DNA from: Terriglobia bacterium
Lineage (GTDB): Bacteria > Acidobacteriota > Terriglobia > Versatilivoradales > Versatilivoraceae
Reading direction: 5' to 3'
NCBI GenBank assembly: GCA_022452285.1
Contig: JAKUNG010000010.1
Location: 1-64,000, forward strand
Length of the DNA: 64,000 nt
Position 1 is the stretch's first letter, and every line of letters begins with the position of its first letter. Of this stretch, positions 33,901 to 42,919 are shown in pieces. The notes under the pieces were generated by a model. That model worked only from the letters and a program-made list of their open reading frames with translations. It was not told the origin of the DNA and did not search any database. The translations under genes and the position numbers were made by a program.

Positions 33901-34863
33901 ATGAATAACAAACCTATCATTATTATTCCTGGAGATGATCCTCCTCAGTGCCAAGGGTCACCGCAATTAAAGAAGTTAGAAACTTTTGGAGAGATTGTTT
34001 TGCACTCTAATCGGCCAGAGTCGAATCAGGAAAAAATAGAGCGAGCTAGGGATGCATCTGTATTGATTAATTCTCGTAGTGCTGTTAAATGGCCTGGTGA
34101 GGTATTAGAGGCACTCCCTAATCTTCGAATGATTACCGTCTGTGGAATTGGTGTTGATGCTATTGATCTGACTACAGCTAAAGCTAAAAACATTCTAGTT
34201 TGTAACATTCCTGGAAAAACAGCACCAATTGTGGCTGAACATGCATTTGGACTCATGTTTAGCGTCGCTAAACGGGCAGCCTATCAGACGGTTGCAGTTC
34301 GCGCTGGTAACTGGAGTCGAGTTGATAATGTTTTTATACAGGGTAAAACACTAGGAGTGATTGGAACAGGCAACATTGGGTCTGAGATGGTCCGGTTAGG
34401 TCAAGCCATGGGTATGAGGGTTGTTGCCTGGACCTATCATCCCTCAGGTGAAAGATCTACCAAATTGGGAATACCTTTTGTTGAATTTGATGAATTACTT
34501 AGGATTTCTGATGTAGTTAGTCTCCATTTGAAACTTACCGATCTATCTCACCATGTGATCGGTCAAAAAGAGCTTTCTCTAATGAAATCTGGGGCTATTT
34601 TAATTAATGTGGGGCGTGGGGCTCTTGTTGATGAAGAAGCTTTAGCCGCAGCTTTACAGTCCGGGCATTTAGGTGGAGCGGGTATTGATGTTTATGGAAT
34701 AGAACCTCCACAGATAGATCATCCTCTACTATCATGTGATCAAGCTGTCTTTACGCCCCATTGTGCAGATATGACTCCCGAGGGAGTTGAGTTGTTGAAT
34801 GAGGGTGTGGTTGAAAATGTAATTGCGTTCTTGAAAGGTGCCCCCCAAAATGTGGTGTCTTGA
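33901..34863 (+). CDS. D-isomer-specific 2-hydroxyacid dehydrogenase (phosphoglycerate dehydrogenase-like)
   Basis: This 320-residue NAD-dependent enzyme has the Rossmann motif GVIGTGNIG (152-160) and the catalytic triad Arg 239 (INVGRGALVDEEAL), Glu 268 (DVYGIEPP) and His 287 (FTPHCADMTPEG). The substrate-domain start IIIIPGDDPPQCQGSPQL is typical. The family interconverts 2-hydroxyacids and 2-ketoacids. It lacks the ACT regulatory domain of many serine-pathway SerA enzymes, so it may serve glycerate, glyoxylate or a sugar-derived acid. It is divergent from the Cys-rich gene, and a strong hairpin at 34907-34944 ends it. Confidence 0.93.
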   Translation: MNNKPIIIIPGDDPPQCQGSPQLKKLETFGEIVLHSNRPESNQEKIERARDASVLINSRSAVKWPGEVLEALPNLRMITVCGIGVDAIDLTTAKAKNILVCNIPGKTAPIVAEHAFGLMFSVAKRAAYQTVAVRAGNWSRVDNVFIQGKTLGVIGTGNIGSEMVRLGQAMGMRVVAWTYHPSGERSTKLGIPFVEFDELLRISDVVSLHLKLTDLSHHVIGQKELSLMKSGAILINVGRGALVDEEALAAALQSGHLGGAGIDVYGIEPPQIDHPLLSCDQAVFTPHCADMTPEGVELLNEGVVENVIAFLKGAPQNVVS

Positions 34864-34906
34864 TTGACAAGTTATTTTTTGTATATGTATGTCAGGTTTA
34901 AAAGAT

Positions 34907-34944
34907 CTGTCTTAATGGCTTGAACAACTTTCAAATTAAGACAG
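34907..34944. terminator. Bidirectional hairpin terminator between convergent genes
   Basis: CTGTCTTAAT at 34907-34916 pairs perfectly with ATTAAGACAG at 34935-34944. Inside, TTGAA (34920-34924) pairs with TTCAA (34930-34934), with a three-base bulge between the two stems. It lies in the 82-base gap between two convergent genes, as expected for a shared terminator. T-tracts flank it only loosely. Confidence 0.65.
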
Positions 34945-34945
34945 C

Positions 34946-35602
34946 TTATTTCTGAAAATGAATTGTGCCAAAGCGTTGTGGAATGTGAAAAGAATTATCT
35001 AGGGTAGGACTCCAAGCTAATAGTCTACGTTGGTCAACATTTCCTATACCATCACAACGATAAAAGTTGATTCGCCAATTCATCCCGGGATCAATTTGTT
35101 TCAGACCCATAGATTTAACAGGAATACTCATTTCACATACCCATGTTTTTGTATAGATGCGTGTGGCATGTGTAAATCCAGAATCCCAATTAACATTTAA
35201 CACTGGTTCATTATCAAGATTAATTGCCAAATCTATCCATTGATTATTGGGCGCCACTTCAAATTCAAAATAGGTATTTATTTGCTCTGGAAAAGGGTTA
35301 ATAAAGACTTCCACCACATCTTTATCCCATAGTTGCCAGAACTCAACATCAAGATTTTCACTTTTAAAGTGGTTGATTTCAAAATATTGACACCAATAAG
35401 CTAGATAGAAATGTGAAGGAGTATAAACAACAGCAACTTGGGTATCAATTCTTGGAATGTAACTTTTAGGTTTACGAAAGTGCTCCAATTTTAATTTGGG
35501 TACATCTTGCCAAACCGCTTTATTCAGATCAGCATTGGGTGTGAAATTTTCTGGAATTGAGTAAGCTGAAGTCGTATAGTTACTTGTATAAATGCTTGCC
35601 AT
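34946..35602 (-). CDS. CBM9-like carbohydrate-binding domain protein, cytoplasmic-type start
   Basis: This 218-residue protein is a single beta-sandwich of the family-9-like carbohydrate-binding or DOMON-related type. It shows LNKAVWQDVPKLKLEHF near the start, VAVVYTPSHFYLAYWC, DKDVVEVFINPF, YFEFEVAPNNQWIDLAIN, WVCEMSIPVKSMGL and MNWRINFYRCDG. No signal peptide is evident (MASIYTSNYTTSAYSIPENF). It is the last gene of a probable three-gene minus-strand group with the oxidoreductase (73-base gap) and the CehA/McbA-type protein. Stand-alone CBM9-like proteins occur in Planctomycetota-type genomes; the ligand is unknown. Confidence 0.75.
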   Translation of the reverse strand: MASIYTSNYTTSAYSIPENFTPNADLNKAVWQDVPKLKLEHFRKPKSYIPRIDTQVAVVYTPSHFYLAYWCQYFEINHFKSENLDVEFWQLWDKDVVEVFINPFPEQINTYFEFEVAPNNQWIDLAINLDNEPVLNVNWDSGFTHATRIYTKTWVCEMSIPVKSMGLKQIDPGMNWRINFYRCDGIGNVDQRRLLAWSPTLDNSFHIPQRFGTIHFQK

Positions 35603-35675
35603 ATCTAACTTAGAAAGATAACTACGTTAATGAATGATGGTAAGTTTTTAGAAGGTAATTCCTCTTAATTTTCTT

Positions 35676-36713
35676 CTAGGGAAACTCATTTAATTTAACG
35701 GGCCGATTTTCTTTTGCTGAAAGGTCAGCCGCAAAAACTGCTCTATGGGTTTCGTAAGCAATATCAAAATTAGTTAAGGGCATTCGTTCCCCATTTTTGA
35801 GACTATTAATAAAGGATTGAAACTGAGGCTGATAGGGATGGTCGCTGACATCCCCTGAATCAATCAAGGCTGTTTCTAAAACACTCCAACGTTCTTTGGT
35901 CAGTCCCTTAAGTTTTTGACTATAGATGCGATTATCAAGCAAACTACCCTCACTGCCAACTAGATGAATGTGAAAGTAGTAGGGTTGTAAGCAATCAACT
36001 ACTGAAGCAACTTTTCCTATTTTCCCATCTCTAAATTTTAGTAGGGTTACTGTTGTAGTATCGTATTCATAAGGTTCGAATAGATGGCTGCCAGATTTTG
36101 TGCCGTAGCTCGTTATTTCTTCAACTTCATTTCCTAAAAAGTAGAGAAGTCCATCAAGAGCATGGCATCCAGCCGTCAACAGGCTACTGCCACCAAAGTC
36201 TTTTTTCATATTCCATTCATACTGTCCGTACCAGGGTCCGATTCCATGGTAGTAATCAACCTCTCCATAGTGAATTTCACCCAGTAAACCGTTATCGATA
36301 CAGGAGCGAATTAGATTAAAATGCTGACTAAAACGACATTCAAAGCAGACGCAGACTTGGACTTTAGCCTGTTGAATCGCTGATTTCATTGCTAATGCAT
36401 CTGGATAGGAGATGCAAAGTGGTTTTTCTATGATTAGGTTTTTACCTGCTTTGGCTGCACTTATTGCTTGCTGGGCATGCTGTGGATGAGGAGTACAGAT
36501 GTCAATGATATCAATTTCAGGATCTTCTAACATAGACTGGTAATCAGTAAAAGTTTTCAATTGAAGACCATAGGTTTTCTGTAACTCTTTTTCATCAAGT
36601 TTACGACGAGAGCATACTGCAGTTACTTTAGCCCCAGATATAGATTTAAAGGTTTCAATATGCGCACCAGCTACCCAACCAAGACCAACAATACCCACTT
36701 TCAAGTCGCTCAT
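35676..36713 (-). CDS. Gfo/Idh/MocA-family NAD(P)-dependent oxidoreductase
   Basis: From ATG 36713 the protein has 345 residues. I choose this start over ATG 36719 because GGAG lies 8 bases before it but only 2 before the other. The Rossmann motif [12 protein letters not shown] opens the protein. The family motif [14 protein letters not shown] (Lys of the EKP signature, catalytic in many members) and the downstream beta-sheet domain with [13 protein letters not shown] (catalytic His region) follow. Members oxidise sugars, inositols and their derivatives. It sits 18 bases after the CehA/McbA-type gene and before the CBM9-like gene, suggesting a shared operon acting on one sugar-like substrate (inference). 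Confidence 0.93.
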   Translation of the reverse strand: MSDLKVGIVGLGWVAGAHIETFKSISGAKVTAVCSRRKLDEKELQKTYGLQLKTFTDYQSMLEDPEIDIIDICTPHPQHAQQAISAAKAGKNLIIEKPLCISYPDALAMKSAIQQAKVQVCVCFECRFSQHFNLIRSCIDNGLLGEIHYGEVDYYHGIGPWYGQYEWNMKKDFGGSSLLTAGCHALDGLLYFLGNEVEEITSYGTKSGSHLFEPYEYDTTTVTLLKFRDGKIGKVASVVDCLQPYYFHIHLVGSEGSLLDNRIYSQKLKGLTKERWSVLETALIDSGDVSDHPYQPQFQSFINSLKNGERMPLTNFDIAYETHRAVFAADLSAKENRPVKLNEFP

Positions 36714-36731
36714 AAGCATCTCTCCAATTTT

Positions 36732-39134
36732 CTAAGGACTCTGACTCTCTTTGATAATCTGATCGTAAACTAACCTAGCTTTGTCATAGGCAATTCTAGC
36801 TGATTCTAGTTCTGCTGGACGGATTCTTACACTTTTCATTTTCCAGCAGCGATCAACTGACTTTCGGCACCATTCAGCACTGCGTTTGGATGCTCTGATT
36901 GGTTTATTATTAACCAAGACAAAAATGGGATTTGAATGAGAACTAGGATAAATCCGGAGAGCAAGCCAACTAGATTTTTCAATTGGGTAGGTAAAGTTTA
37001 AACTAACCCATTGTCCATCAGCCTTGACCATCTTCTTTTCGACTGGCTCACCATTTACAATAAGTTCAATAGGAACTTTCTGACTCTTACCAGAACGAGC
37101 TCTTTCAATATTCCAATAAGGTGGTTGATCTAAACTTTGAGAAGCAATAACTTTGCCTAAAACGCTTTGCTCAATCGGCAGGTAAGCCGCTACTTTAGCT
37201 TTAATATTAACAATGTCGGGTCTTGAAATTTTCAACTCACTACTTTGAGTACCAGTACCTAGTTCGAATCCATTAATTGTGAAATCAATTATATGAGAAG
37301 CTCCATCTGAAACGTAGCTCCTACCTTTTTGAATTTGTTTCATATAGGTATCAAAATTAAGGGGACCGTCCAGTTTGGCATAACTGCGTGCCATACCAAC
37401 TCGATCGTCAAAAATACAAGGAAAATCTGTTTCGCCACTAAGACGGGTTCTGAAACCGCTGTTGAGTGTGTGGTACCACATATTAAGTTCCCAAGGAGCT
37501 GGAGTATCCCCAGCTGAGAAAAAATCAATCACACCTTGTGTAACGGTTACAATGTATTCATTGGCTCCAATTCCATCAAACTTAGGAATTATATAGTTAG
37601 GTAAATTTTTTGTAGGCCGCATTGGTTCTAATCCCCACCCTGAATGTGCATAGCCGACTACGGCCTTTTGTTTTTTTGCCCATTTGAGGATTGGAAGTGT
37701 CCAGCTCGGCCATTGTTCTACTTTAGTTGTTCCTGGGAAATCATCTTCTTTTAGTCGAAGCAGACAAATGTGACCAGCGTGTGAGGAAGGGAAGCCAGAG
37801 ATCTCAACATCATAACGCAACAGGTTGTTTTTATTTGATAAAGGATGAATTTTTCCAGTGAAGTAATTTTTTTGGTGGTACCAACAAGGCCCCCAAGTTA
37901 AATTGCAAGCGATATTGAGATCTTCCCCTTGGGTTTGACGCCACATGTGTTCTGGTAGTACTCCTTCTTCAGGACTCTCGTAGTGACTACATCCAGCAGC
38001 ATGTACGTGGTGGTCGGCGCTGAACCATCCCAGCTTTGCCATATGCACCCAACGTTTGAGCTGGAGGTTGACTTGAAAAACCTTTTTTCCTGTGGGTACC
38101 CGAAAGGGTCTAGTGATTGGAATATATTCGGGACCTCTGGTCATTGTAATTTTGTAGTTGCCTGGTGGAAGAAATACGTGTTCTCCAGATGCTCGATATA
38201 CTTGGGGATGAAAGAAAAAATCAGGAAATTCATCAAAAGCCGCTAAACGACGCGAAGGTAAAGGATATACTCCTATTAAACGTTTTTCTTCTCCTAATAG
38301 TGGAGAAATGCCTCTTCTTCTTACCAACGGGATTTTTATTTCTTCAGATTCTTCTAATATTCTTTCAATACCATCTGTAATGACTAATGAAGCCATTGAA
38401 GCAGGTGCTCCGTCATCATCCTTGATCTGAAATACTACTTTAACTGAGGGCTGACAATTGAACAGGATATCAATAGTATTTCTGAAACCAATATCTTGGG
38501 TTCCCTGGCCGACATGGAAACCAATCCGCCCTTCTCGCAAGCCTTCGTCCTTGGTATAAATTTGAACCACTCCATATTCTAGCTTGACCCCAGAAAGATT
38601 AGGCAATAACGGACGTCGTCGGTACATATGAACTTCTAGAAATCGGTTAGCAATTTGGCCTGAATTAAGTAGGTTTTCTGGCTTTGCTCGTTTAGCATTA
38701 CTTGATTTATAAAGAATTGGTTTGGAATTGGGGCTAGCTACCTCTAGACGAGCTGTTATATGAGCCTCATTGTTAATCTTGACCAAAAAGCTTTTCCAAC
38801 CATTTTGCACTAACTGGGGTTTAGACGATCCACGCATGACCTTTACCCGAGCCTCTGGATTAATGGTTATCATTGCCAAGCAGTAGGGATCTAAAATTTC
38901 TTGAATGAGTTGAGAAGTTTTCGCACTTGGAACCTCATTTTTTAGCTCTTTAAGTCGCTGTGAATCTATTGAGGTTAGGGAACTCCCTAAAAAGTTCAGA
39001 GCCTCATTAAGACGCTGAGCATGGGCCAACAGAGGTTGATCCTCTAAATCAGTAATTTTGGGAATATCTTTTGAATATCCCTGAAACAAAAAACTTATTA
39101 AGACTAGTCCAATACTAAAAAGTTGTTTTCTCAT
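36732..39134 (-). CDS. CehA/McbA-type exported metallohydrolase (PHP-like)
   Basis: This 800-residue protein has a signal peptide (about 5-21, FSIGLVLISFLFQGYS). A long N-terminal beta-rich region precedes a PHP-like domain opening GWFSADHHVHAAGCSHYESPE (about 365-385), the His-x-His start seen in CehA/McbA-family hydrolases. Later histidines and acids (GHICLLRLKEDDFPG, VVGYAHSGWG, LSGETDFPCIF) would complete the metal site. A C-terminal beta domain ends in a basic helix. Characterised CehA and McbA hydrolyse carbaryl, but most homologues have unknown natural substrates. It leads the minus-strand group with the Gfo/Idh/MocA and CBM9-like genes. Confidence 0.8.
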   Translation of the reverse strand: MRKQLFSIGLVLISFLFQGYSKDIPKITDLEDQPLLAHAQRLNEALNFLGSSLTSIDSQRLKELKNEVPSAKTSQLIQEILDPYCLAMITINPEARVKVMRGSSKPQLVQNGWKSFLVKINNEAHITARLEVASPNSKPILYKSSNAKRAKPENLLNSGQIANRFLEVHMYRRRPLLPNLSGVKLEYGVVQIYTKDEGLREGRIGFHVGQGTQDIGFRNTIDILFNCQPSVKVVFQIKDDDGAPASMASLVITDGIERILEESEEIKIPLVRRRGISPLLGEEKRLIGVYPLPSRRLAAFDEFPDFFFHPQVYRASGEHVFLPPGNYKITMTRGPEYIPITRPFRVPTGKKVFQVNLQLKRWVHMAKLGWFSADHHVHAAGCSHYESPEEGVLPEHMWRQTQGEDLNIACNLTWGPCWYHQKNYFTGKIHPLSNKNNLLRYDVEISGFPSSHAGHICLLRLKEDDFPGTTKVEQWPSWTLPILKWAKKQKAVVGYAHSGWGLEPMRPTKNLPNYIIPKFDGIGANEYIVTVTQGVIDFFSAGDTPAPWELNMWYHTLNSGFRTRLSGETDFPCIFDDRVGMARSYAKLDGPLNFDTYMKQIQKGRSYVSDGASHIIDFTINGFELGTGTQSSELKISRPDIVNIKAKVAAYLPIEQSVLGKVIASQSLDQPPYWNIERARSGKSQKVPIELIVNGEPVEKKMVKADGQWVSLNFTYPIEKSSWLALRIYPSSHSNPIFVLVNNKPIRASKRSAEWCRKSVDRCWKMKSVRIRPAELESARIAYDKARLVYDQIIKESQSP

Positions 39135-39446
39135 AGAGTTTCTCTTAGATAATTGATCATTGTACTGCTCAAAGGGATTACTACGAACAAGATTAGGTCA
39201 AATAAATACAACTTTTAGGAGGCATCAGTCCAAGCCTCAAATTAAATTTTTTTATTAGAAATTGACATAACCATAAGTTTAAATAATCACTTGGGATAGT
39301 TGATGTATATTTCAATTTAAATTAGACATTAGAACGAATTTATGAAGTATGATTTATACATAATACAGTACTATGGATAAAAGGAAAAAGGTATCCGTAT
39401 AGACTGATAATTTAGATTGGTTTTTTGAAAGGAGAGATTAATTCCG
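39135..39446. other. Intergenic stretch between divergent genes
   Basis: This 312-base AT-rich gap lies between the CehA/McbA-type gene and the creatininase gene. A TTGACA occurs at 39262-39267 and a TATGAT at 39348-39353, but neither has a partner at normal spacing, so I do not call a promoter. No RNA gene or repeat is visible. Confidence 0.4.
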
Positions 39447-40211
39447 ATGACTTCTAGTATATTGTTGCATGAACTAACTCGAGAAGATGCTGGTGCTGTT
39501 GCACCAGAGACTCTTCTGGTATTGCCTGTGGGAGCAATTGAACAACATGGTCCTCACCTTCCTGTCGGTACAGATTATTTAACGGTTGAGTATCTTGCCC
39601 GGGAAGCAGCAAATCAAGTTAAAGAGGAGATTCCTATTCTGATAGCGCCGACTCTTCCGTTTGGATCTTCTCACCACCATCTTTCTTTTGGGGGGACAAT
39701 GTCACTTAGTACAGAGACGTATTATCGAACACTTATCGATTTAGGTGAATCGATGATTATTTCTGGGTTTCGGAGTTTGGTGCTTTTAAATGGTCATGGT
39801 GGAAATCATGACTTAATCCAGCTAGTTGCCCGTGATCTGGCTATCAAACATAAAATTAAATTTGCAGCTATGTCTTACTGGACAGTGGCTTGGGATGCCC
39901 TGATTAAAGTAGGAGCTCATAAGCAGTGTAATTTACCAGGTCATGCTGGCAGTTTTGAAACTTCAGCGATCATGGCTTTGCGACCTGAATTAGTTCGTGA
40001 GCCCAGACCTCACCGAGATGGGGTTACTGATTCAGACCCTCAGAGTTTTCATGCTGCATATCGTGATGAAAGACATCAATGGCTTGAGAAAATCAATGGG
40101 TACACGGATAGTCCAGATCAAGGAGATGCAGAACGGGGGAAGACCTGTTTAGCCGCCATAATTAAGTCGGTGGGTCAGGCGTTTGTAAAATTCCACAAAT
40201 CAGGGAATTGA
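39447..40211 (+). CDS. Creatininase-family amidohydrolase
   Basis: This 254-residue enzyme belongs to the creatininase/MftE-type family. The metal ligands are visible: Glu 32 and His 34 in LPVGAIEQHGPHLPVGTD, Asp 43, His 117 in LNGHGGN, and Glu 171 in GHAGSFETS. The family opens cyclic amides (creatinine, formamidopyrimidines), and members also act in cofactor maturation. GGAGAG lies about 12 bases before ATG. A short-chain dehydrogenase gene follows 36 bases later, likely in the same operon. The natural substrate is unknown; nothing nearby points to mycofactocin. Confidence 0.92.
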   Translation: MTSSILLHELTREDAGAVAPETLLVLPVGAIEQHGPHLPVGTDYLTVEYLAREAANQVKEEIPILIAPTLPFGSSHHHLSFGGTMSLSTETYYRTLIDLGESMIISGFRSLVLLNGHGGNHDLIQLVARDLAIKHKIKFAAMSYWTVAWDALIKVGAHKQCNLPGHAGSFETSAIMALRPELVREPRPHRDGVTDSDPQSFHAAYRDERHQWLEKINGYTDSPDQGDAERGKTCLAAIIKSVGQAFVKFHKSGN

Positions 40212-40247
40212 AGTTTGGTGCAAGACATTCATTGGAGGAGTTAGTGT

Positions 40248-41048
40248 ATGGGCGACCGGTTAAAAAACAAGGTAGCAATTGTAACGGGTGCTGGGTCAGT
40301 AGGTCCTGGTTGGGGGAATGGCAAAGCTACAGCTGTTCTTTTTGCCCGGGAAGGTGCCAAAGTATTGGCTGTTGACAACAATCCTGATGCAGCTGATGAA
40401 ACTAGAAAAATTATTGAACAGGAGGGAGGGGAATGTAGAACTCAGCAAACGGATGTTTCTAAAGCAGAACAGGTAGAAACTATGGTAAATCGATGTTTGG
40501 AGATCTATGGGAAAGTTGACATTCTTCATAACAATGTTGGGATTATCCATGTGGGTGGTCCGGTTGATATTTCTGAAGAACAATGGGATCAACTATTTGC
40601 TATTAATGTGAAGGGAATGTTTCTTACCTGCAAGTACGTCTTACCTATTATGGAGAGTCAGAGTAAAGGTGTCATTGTTAACATTTCTTCTTTTGCTGCG
40701 ATCAGGTACACGGGATACCCCGCTGTTTCTTATCATGCATCAAAAGGAGCAGTTAACCAATTGACTCAGAGTATTGCTATTCAATATGCACCTATGGGGA
40801 TTCGAGCTAATACCATTCTCCCTGGGTTTATGAATACTCCAATGATAGTCGAACCTCTCAAGGATACTTATGGTACTGGGGGAGTTCAAGAAATGATTCG
40901 CAAGCGAGATGCAATGGTTCCAATGGGTAAAATGGGGACTGGATGGGATGTTGCTTATGCGGCCTTATTTTTAGCTTCAGAGGAGTCTAGATATATTACT
41001 GGAATAGAACTGCTTGTAGACGGAGGATTGACCTGTAAAGTTACCTAG
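40248..41048 (+). CDS. Short-chain dehydrogenase/reductase with expanded glycine loop
   Basis: This 266-residue classical SDR has catalytic Ser about 147 (NISS), Tyr 162 and Lys 166 (YHASK), the NNVG motif (95-98) and a C-terminal TGIELLVDGGLTCK. The N-terminal cofactor loop reads TGAGSVGPGWGNGKA, longer than the usual TGxxxGIG, which is odd but known in some SDRs. It would be NAD(P)-dependent and act on an alcohol or sugar. GGAGG lies about 12 bases before ATG. It is probably co-transcribed with the creatininase gene 36 bases upstream and is followed by a weak hairpin terminator. Confidence 0.93.
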   Translation: MGDRLKNKVAIVTGAGSVGPGWGNGKATAVLFAREGAKVLAVDNNPDAADETRKIIEQEGGECRTQQTDVSKAEQVETMVNRCLEIYGKVDILHNNVGIIHVGGPVDISEEQWDQLFAINVKGMFLTCKYVLPIMESQSKGVIVNISSFAAIRYTGYPAVSYHASKGAVNQLTQSIAIQYAPMGIRANTILPGFMNTPMIVEPLKDTYGTGGVQEMIRKRDAMVPMGKMGTGWDVAYAALFLASEESRYITGIELLVDGGLTCKVT

Positions 41049-41062
41049 TTTGACTGGGCACT

Positions 41063-41093
41063 ATGCTTGATAACAAAGCATTTAAATTTTTTC
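41063..41093. terminator. Weak hairpin terminator between convergent genes
   Basis: A 6-bp stem (ATGCTT at 41063-41068 and AAGCAT at 41076-41081) with a 7-base loop is followed by TTAAATTTTTTC. It lies just after the SDR stop and before the convergent hydrolase stop, so it plausibly serves the SDR operon. Confidence 0.5.
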
Positions 41094-42823
41094 TACTCAG
41101 GAATCAGAGGAAGAATGATATGTGATGGATAGTCCCTGTCGTGGAATATGGTTTGATGGGCAATCTGTAGCCGAGTTCCAGTCCCAACATCTTCGCCTGT
41201 GTTTAGGTTACGACTAAAACGGGGAAAATTTGAACTTGAGATATCTACCCGGATCCGATGACCCTTTAGAAAGACATTGCTTGTTGGATAGAGTTCTATG
41301 CAATAGCGTTCTACCTTATTAGGTTTCAGCAGTTCCTCTTTTTCAAAACCATTCCTGAATCTTGCCCTCCTAATCCCCTCAGCCAAAAAGATTGCATTTC
41401 CGTCTGGGTAAACATCTACTAGCCTGGCTGTAAAATCAGTGTCTGAAGCTGTTGAAGCTGCAAATAGAATAACTTTTAGTGGACCAGTGACCTCAAGATC
41501 TTTCTCTAACGGAGAGCTTGTATAGACCAGGATGTCAGGGCGTTTTTCGAGGGTCCGTTGGTCGACAGGTCCAGCAACAATTGGATTTTCACCTTTTTCA
41601 GTCCAGGGCCAGGAAGCAGTTGAAAGATTTCCCCCTATGCTTGGTACAGGTTTTTCAGGATCATATTGATACTGATCTGTGGATTCTGCGGTTGGTCGTT
41701 CAAGATTGAGGATCCCATCACTATTAGAGGAATTAGCCTGGCCTTGGCTATGAAAATAGTAAGGAGTAAATTCAGTTCGTGCTAGAGGCCATTCGTGTTC
41801 ATAACGCCAGTGGTTTGTTCCCATCACAAAAAGATGGATTGGAGGTTCTTCCACAAGTTCATTGTCGACACCTTTTAGCCAATAGTTAAACCATCGAAGT
41901 TCTTCTTCAAGAATGACTCTGTAGGAATTGGGTCCAAAGTCTAAGTCGCCTAATTTCGTTCCAGTGGGCTCTGCATGAGTCCATGGGCCTATAATAAGCT
42001 TTTGATTGTTACGGCTTTGTTCTGATCGAGCATTTTCACGCATCCCATTCCACATTCTAAAAGCTGCATCAGGATAAGCATCAAACCAACCCGCCCGAAT
42101 AAATACGGGAACATCGATTTGATTATACTGTTTGGAAGTATCAATTGTTTGCCAATAGTCATCGTAGGTTGAATGTTCAAGCCACTGACGATAAAAAGGA
42201 ATTTTTTGTCCTATTGTTTCTAGATCCATGTCGATCAAGGGTAGGTGGTTGAAGGTTTTTCCATGATCAAAAACTTCAGGCATTTCAGGGATAGTTGGAT
42301 TGGTCGAAAATGTAACCGCTGCCATAATCGAGAGGCCTAACTGGAACGCACCTCCAACATAATGGCAGTTACTAAAATACTCGTCACAAATAACGTGTGG
42401 AGCTAAAGCCTTTAGAGATGGATGTCTAAAGGGTGCAGTAAGCCATTGAATGATTGCTCCGTATGATTGACCTGCCATACCAATCTTGCCATTAGACCAA
42501 CTCTGTTTAGAAATCCATTCCAAAGTATCCTGACCATCAGAAGCATCTGAATGGTAGGGAGTAAAAGTTCCACCGGATTCATATCGACCCCGGCAATCCC
42601 CACTTACAAAGGCATAACCATTTCGAGCCCACCAGAGTCCACGCTCAAGAAAACGGCGACTACTATTTTCATAGGGTGTCCGCAAAAAAATCGTTGGAAA
42701 AGGTCCAGGTGATCTAGGCAGGAGAAGGTCCACAGAGAGATCAACACCATCCCGCATTTTGACATGCTGGTTGAAGATAAAACGTATGTTATGGAGTAAT
42801 TCCGATTGGCTGGAAACGGTCAT
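41093..42823 (-). CDS. CocE/NonD-type alpha/beta hydrolase (peptidase S15 family)
   Basis: This 576-residue protein has the X-prolyl dipeptidyl-peptidase/CocE fold. The N-terminal alpha/beta hydrolase core carries FLRTPYENSSRR, GDCRGRYESGG, DGQDTLEWISKQ and the nucleophile Ser 120 in GMAGQSYGA. A C-terminal jelly-roll domain has PDILVYTSSPLEKDLEVTGP and GHRIRVDISSSNFPRFSRN. The predicted acid is in RAGWFDAYPDAAF and the His in IIGPWTHAEP. Members hydrolyse esters (cocaine esterase) or acyl peptides and amides. No signal peptide is seen, so it is cytoplasmic. No ribosome site stands out. It is monocistronic between convergent and unrelated genes. Confidence 0.93.
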   Translation of the reverse strand: MTVSSQSELLHNIRFIFNQHVKMRDGVDLSVDLLLPRSPGPFPTIFLRTPYENSSRRFLERGLWWARNGYAFVSGDCRGRYESGGTFTPYHSDASDGQDTLEWISKQSWSNGKIGMAGQSYGAIIQWLTAPFRHPSLKALAPHVICDEYFSNCHYVGGAFQLGLSIMAAVTFSTNPTIPEMPEVFDHGKTFNHLPLIDMDLETIGQKIPFYRQWLEHSTYDDYWQTIDTSKQYNQIDVPVFIRAGWFDAYPDAAFRMWNGMRENARSEQSRNNQKLIIGPWTHAEPTGTKLGDLDFGPNSYRVILEEELRWFNYWLKGVDNELVEEPPIHLFVMGTNHWRYEHEWPLARTEFTPYYFHSQGQANSSNSDGILNLERPTAESTDQYQYDPEKPVPSIGGNLSTASWPWTEKGENPIVAGPVDQRTLEKRPDILVYTSSPLEKDLEVTGPLKVILFAASTASDTDFTARLVDVYPDGNAIFLAEGIRRARFRNGFEKEELLKPNKVERYCIELYPTSNVFLKGHRIRVDISSSNFPRFSRNLNTGEDVGTGTRLQIAHQTIFHDRDYPSHIILPLIPE

Positions 42824-42919
42824 AAATGGGGTTCAGTGGCGATATTGTTAATCGATCTTTAATTGATAAATTTTTAACTTAACAGATCGTTAACCTACCA
42901 GCACGCAAGTTAGGATTAT

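Noticed and set aside
39262-39353. Promoter for the creatininase gene from TTGACA at 39262 and TATGAT at 39348
   Set aside because: The two elements are about 80 bases apart and neither has a partner at normal spacing.
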